DNA of 64,000 nt, from contig CP130488.1 of NCBI GenBank assembly GCA_030522375.1, forward strand, positions 1,178,001-1,242,000. The letters are read 5' to 3'. This document shows positions 61,014 through 64,000 of this stretch, piece by piece. This stretch comes from Methanosuratincola petrocarbonis (GTDB lineage Archaea > Thermoproteota > Methanomethylicia > Methanomethylicales > Methanomethylicaceae). The translations under genes and the position numbers were made by a program. Under the pieces are notes generated by a model. It was not told where the DNA came from and did no database searches. It saw only the letters and a program-made list of their open reading frames with translations. Within the stretch, counting starts at the first letter, position 1. The number at the start of each line of letters is the position of its first letter.

Positions 61014-62636
61014 CTAAGTGAAGTTCAACTCATAGGTCTTCATTGTGGAGAGGTCGACTACTGGCACTATGGAGGGCTTGGGCACTATCCCAGCCGAGAG
61101 CTGGTACTTGGTCTGTGACTGCCAAGTGCCCGAGTTGACTACCAGTACCCCCCTGTATTCGGCGACCCCCTCCACATGGACGTGCCCTGCATGGAATATG
61201 TCAGGGACTGGGTCAATCACGAGCCGATCCTTGGGCTCTGGCGCGAGGGGGGTCTTCTCCCCGTAGATGGGGGCGATGTGCCTGGACTTGAGGAGCTCTA
61301 CCATCGCCCTCTGCGGCTCCCTGAAGTTGCAATCGGGGAGGAATGGGATCACGTCGTCGAGGCTCCTACCATGCGTTAGCAGAAAAGTCTGGCCGCCGAG
61401 GTTCACGAAAGACGGGTCTCCCAGCATTAGGACGTTCCTCATCGAGTAGAGGGGCGCGGCGTAGTCGCTGTAAATTGGGGGGGTCGGCAGGGTGGGCCGA
61501 CAGGCGTCGTGGTTCCCCGGTATTATGATTATCTTGATCCGGTCCGGCAGCGTGGACAGGTACTCCGCTGCGATCTTGTACTGATCGTACAGGTCTGCGA
61601 CATCCAGTTCCTCCTCCTGGTTAGGGTATATGCCGACTCCGTCGACGAGGTCGCCGGCAATCACGAGGTACTTCGTCCTGCTCGCGATCTCGTTGAGCCT
61701 TGGTTCATCGGTCTCGCCCCGCAGCCAGCCCAGGAACCTCTCGAAGTCGTCCCTCAGGAAAGTCTTGCTGCCGATGTGGACATCGGAAGTTAGGACCGCA
61801 TAATTGTGATCTGAAGAGGAAGGGAGGTTTCTTGACTGGTAGGGTATGTCCGGCCAGATTACGTCCTCGGCTATCACCGAACTGCCGTTCCTGGTCGCCC
61901 CGAGAATGCAAACGACCTCGTCAACAAGGAGCCGGGCCGCCTTCTTCCTTATCGCCTCGTCCCCCCTGAAGGTCACTTTCACGAGCCCTTCCTCGTCCTC
62001 CAGCTCGACCACCACGGTGCCGTCCCTGAACTCCTTCTTTGAATTGACCATACCGATGAACTTGACCTTGTGCCACTTGATGCCGTCGGGTACTTGCGAG
62101 GCAGTAGTCGCTCCGCTGACGTCAGCCCTAGAGCGCAGAATAGATGAGAGGGACTCGAGCCGATCCCTGAAGTAGTCCCTGAAGTCGCTCGCCTTTCCCT
62201 TTATGGTTATTCGTTCAAGACCCGAGATGAGCTTGACTCCGTCTTCCTCAAAAAAGGTTGAGCCGGGTTGGGCTGCGGTCCTCTGTTCGTTTCGGGGAGG
62301 TGCCAGCTTATTGGTGAGCGTCCGGGAGCTGGTAATGCTCTGCAGTGGGCTCTCAGTTCCTGCACCAATCCCAGGTTCAGGACCAGCTATGGATCCGGGC
62401 CCGGACATTCGTTCGCAAGCCCGCGTACCGACTGTTTTTGAAACGGACTCGATCGCCTCAAAATACGAGCGGTCCAATACCAGAGGAGCGGAACCTGCGC
62501 CTTTGATAGATTTGAGGGCTGCCTCGACAAGGCGATCGGGATCATTCTTCGACGCAAGGTATTCGAAGGCATCGGGGGATAGCTGGAAGCCAGAATTGAG
62601 CACCATCTCCACAGCAGCCCTCATATTCCCAGCCAA
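61014..62636 (-). CDS. polB: DNA polymerase D small subunit (DP1)
   Basis: 540 residues. An N-terminal helical part and low-complexity linker (~70-190), an OB fold (HKVKFIGMVNSKKEFRDGTVVVELEDEEG) and the Mre11-like 3'-5' exonuclease with TSDVHIGSKT, IAGDLVDGVG, IPGNHDACRP and HAGHVHVEG, all metal motifs intact. Proofreading subunit of PolD. Found across euryarchaea and many TACK lineages but not Crenarchaeota. Confidence 0.95.
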   Translation of the reverse strand: MAGNMRAAVEMVLNSGFQLSPDAFEYLASKNDPDRLVEAALKSIKGAGSAPLVLDRSYFEAIESVSKTVGTRACERMSGPGSIAGPEPGIGAGTESPLQSITSSRTLTNKLAPPRNEQRTAAQPGSTFFEEDGVKLISGLERITIKGKASDFRDYFRDRLESLSSILRSRADVSGATTASQVPDGIKWHKVKFIGMVNSKKEFRDGTVVVELEDEEGLVKVTFRGDEAIRKKAARLLVDEVVCILGATRNGSSVIAEDVIWPDIPYQSRNLPSSSDHNYAVLTSDVHIGSKTFLRDDFERFLGWLRGETDEPRLNEIASRTKYLVIAGDLVDGVGIYPNQEEELDVADLYDQYKIAAEYLSTLPDRIKIIIIPGNHDACRPTLPTPPIYSDYAAPLYSMRNVLMLGDPSFVNLGGQTFLLTHGRSLDDVIPFLPDCNFREPQRAMVELLKSRHIAPIYGEKTPLAPEPKDRLVIDPVPDIFHAGHVHVEGVAEYRGVLVVNSGTWQSQTKYQLSAGIVPKPSIVPVVDLSTMKTYELNFT

Positions 62637-62774
62637 ACCAACCCCCCATTCGGATGTATGCGGCCGAGCTCTTAATTTTTATTCAGGATTCAAATGGACC
62701 GAATCAAACACCAAACGACCAAAAGTTGAAAAGGTTTTATTGACTGGGGCTCGAGTTGATTGTGAGGGGAGCAT

Positions 62775-63773
62775 GTGGAGTACAGAAGGCTGCAGATGAG
62801 CAAAGGGGGCTCCTTCCTCATCTCGCTCCCGAAGGAATGGGTCAAGTCAAATGGGCTGCAGGGAGGCTCGGTCCTTAAGCTCACGGTTTCAGAGGGGGAG
62901 TTGAGGATCAGTGCGGATGCCACCGGGGAGCTCGAGAAAGGGGCAGTTTCGTACATCAGGCAGGTCGAGGGGTTGGAGAGGCAGATCAGGTCCAACTACC
63001 TTTTTGGTGCGGACACCATTGTTGTAGAGCTGGGGAAGAGGCTCACCCCCGCTGTCAGGGAGGAGATCAAGGGAGCGATCCAGAAGTTAATCGGGCTCGA
63101 GATTGTTGAGGAAGACAGAGACACAGTCACTATCCAGTGCCTTCTGCAACCGACGTCAATGCCCGTCCTCAGTACGATCAGGAGGGCGTATTCGCTTGCG
63201 GCAAGCATGCACAGGGATGCAGAGGAGGCGCTGTTGAGCCAGGACTCGGAGCTGGCTTCCTCGGTGGTGAGGAGGGACGACGAGGTCGACAGGCTCTACT
63301 TCCTGATAGTGAGACAGCTCAGGCTAGCCATTAGGAACCCGACTGTGGCTGAGAAGCTCGGCATCAGGCCTTCTGAATGCCTGGACATGAGGATGGCCGC
63401 CAAGTACGTGGAGACAATTGCAGATTATGCAGGGGCGGTTGCATCATCGGTCCCAAAGTTGGAAAGCGGAACAGACAGCGAGCTGATCGACGCGCTCGTC
63501 TCGCTCAGCAAGCAGGCATACGGCATACATGAGAAGGCGGCGAGTGCCCTCTTTAAGAAAGACCTCGCACTGGCGGACTCGGTACTCGAGGAGAATAAAT
63601 CGCTCTCGCAGTCTCTGCTCTCGGTGAATGAGTTGCTCATGACAAAGCAGCCCAGGATAGCCGCGCTGCTGGACTCGATAGCAATATACTTCTACCAGAT
63701 CGGTGCACATGGGATCGACCTTGCAGAGCTGGTGAGCGGCACACCTGCCTGGATGAACGAAAAAGAAATTTAA
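62775..63773 (+). CDS. AbrB-PhoU fusion, phosphate-response-type regulator
   Basis: 332 residues. A SpoVT/AbrB swapped-hairpin DNA-binding N-terminus (LQMSKGGSFLISLPKEWVKSNGLQGGSVLKLTVSEGELRI, ~5-45), and two PhoU-type helical repeats after ~130 with the metal motif region (ASVVRRDDEVDRLYFLI). Probably senses phosphate and represses its target. GTG start with AGGGGAG upstream. Confidence 0.88.
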   Translation: MEYRRLQMSKGGSFLISLPKEWVKSNGLQGGSVLKLTVSEGELRISADATGELEKGAVSYIRQVEGLERQIRSNYLFGADTIVVELGKRLTPAVREEIKGAIQKLIGLEIVEEDRDTVTIQCLLQPTSMPVLSTIRRAYSLAASMHRDAEEALLSQDSELASSVVRRDDEVDRLYFLIVRQLRLAIRNPTVAEKLGIRPSECLDMRMAAKYVETIADYAGAVASSVPKLESGTDSELIDALVSLSKQAYGIHEKAASALFKKDLALADSVLEENKSLSQSLLSVNELLMTKQPRIAALLDSIAIYFYQIGAHGIDLAELVSGTPAWMNEKEI

Positions 63774-63809
63774 GAGCAGGATAACTGATCCTTCTATCCG
63801 GTGATCGGG

Positions 63810-64000
63810 ATGAAGGAACTCGGTAGGCACTTCATTTTTGAGCTGTTCGGTTGCGATCCAAAGGCGCTTGACGATATCCAAGGCATCGAGGAAGCCATGG
63901 AGAGAGGGGCGCTCGAGTCCGGACTGACCATATTGGGGAGGGTATTCCACCGTTTCTCCCCCCAGGGGGTGACGGGCGTCATCGTGGTTGCCGAGTCCCA
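63810..64000 (+). CDS. speD: S-adenosylmethionine decarboxylase SpeD (N-terminal part, cut by window)
   Basis: MKELGRHFIFELFGCDPKALDD starts at ATG 63810 (GGTGATC upstream). Sequence runs to VTGVIVVAES at the edge, just reaching the serine of the ES-H cleavage site that forms the pyruvoyl group. A SpeD-family enzyme can decarboxylate SAM or, in TACK archaea, arginine. With pdaD also present, SAM decarboxylation is favoured, but the visible part cannot settle it. Confidence 0.88.
   Translation, partial: MKELGRHFIFELFGCDPKALDDIQGIEEAMERGALESGLTILGRVFHRFSPQGVTGVIVVAES

Noticed and set aside
1..64000. CRISPR arrays, rRNA genes, intact insertion sequences
   Set aside because: No regularly spaced repeats, rRNA signatures or transposase genes were seen on either strand.

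Overview
This window is archaeal, and most likely from a methanogen-related TACK archaeon of the Methanomethylicia (Verstraetearchaeota) type. That placement is an inference. It rests on a full SepRS gene (tRNA-dependent cysteine route, typical of methanogens), the PolD small subunit (absent from classical Crenarchaeota), ESCRT-III, Orc1/Cdc6, FttA (aCPSF1), glycerol-1-phosphate dehydrogenase, the XPB/Bax1 pair, hydrogenase maturation genes hypC and hypD, and several tRNAs with short introns at position 37/38. The DNA is GC-rich and densely packed, with many 1-4 nt overlaps. TTG and GTG starts are common, and TATA boxes often lie about 25 nt before the start codon, which suggests leaderless transcripts.

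Layout. 1-6 kb: a MASE3 histidine kinase (cut by the window edge), a Hef-like helicase, a thioredoxin-CcdA fusion and a secreted beta-rich protein. 6-7.7 kb: a less GC-rich, decayed patch with a broken small ORF, a GNAT pseudogene and a tRNA 3'-half relic, ending at an intact intron-bearing tRNA-Ala. 7.8-23 kb: core information and cofactor genes (eL37, Lsm, a PUA protein, FttA, proteasome beta, egsA, FKBP, CYTH, HD and phosphoesterase genes, hypCD, an aminotransferase, a SAM-cleaving enzyme, nadM, ogt, rtcA, nog1). 23.4-30.3 kb: an overlapping run of proteasome beta 2, TYW1, translin, SepRS, endonuclease V and RibK, convergent with RibL, DUF357 and DPH5.

30.6-34.6 kb: a four-gene coupled ABC/FtsX-type operon with two small membrane-anchored extracytoplasmic proteins. 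It is divergent from a cysteine-containing polytopic membrane protein and another anchored protein, and it is the best candidate here for an undescribed system. 34.6-49.9 kb: a DUF134 regulator with its own palindromic site, uppP, usp, a COG1031 radical SAM protein, thiL, tRNAs, msrA, mscL, rpiA, small zinc-ribbon genes, pdaD, a subtilase, bioY, dcd, map, ESCRT-III, nth, a ferredoxin, a winged-helix protein and an FMN-binding protein. 50-57.6 kb: a magnesium P-type ATPase, arsM divergent from a cysteine-rich PadR regulator across a palindrome, two tRNAs, and bax1-xpb. 57.6-64 kb: an MFS transporter, orc1/cdc6, DUF99, PolD small subunit, an AbrB-PhoU regulator and the start of speD.

Several otherwise conserved genes (nfi, ribL, mscL, pdaD) each appear to need a small frame correction to match the family and to have a usual start. 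These are either sequencing or assembly errors, often at short homopolymers, or real lesions. They are reported separately. No rRNA genes, CRISPR arrays or intact insertion sequences were seen.
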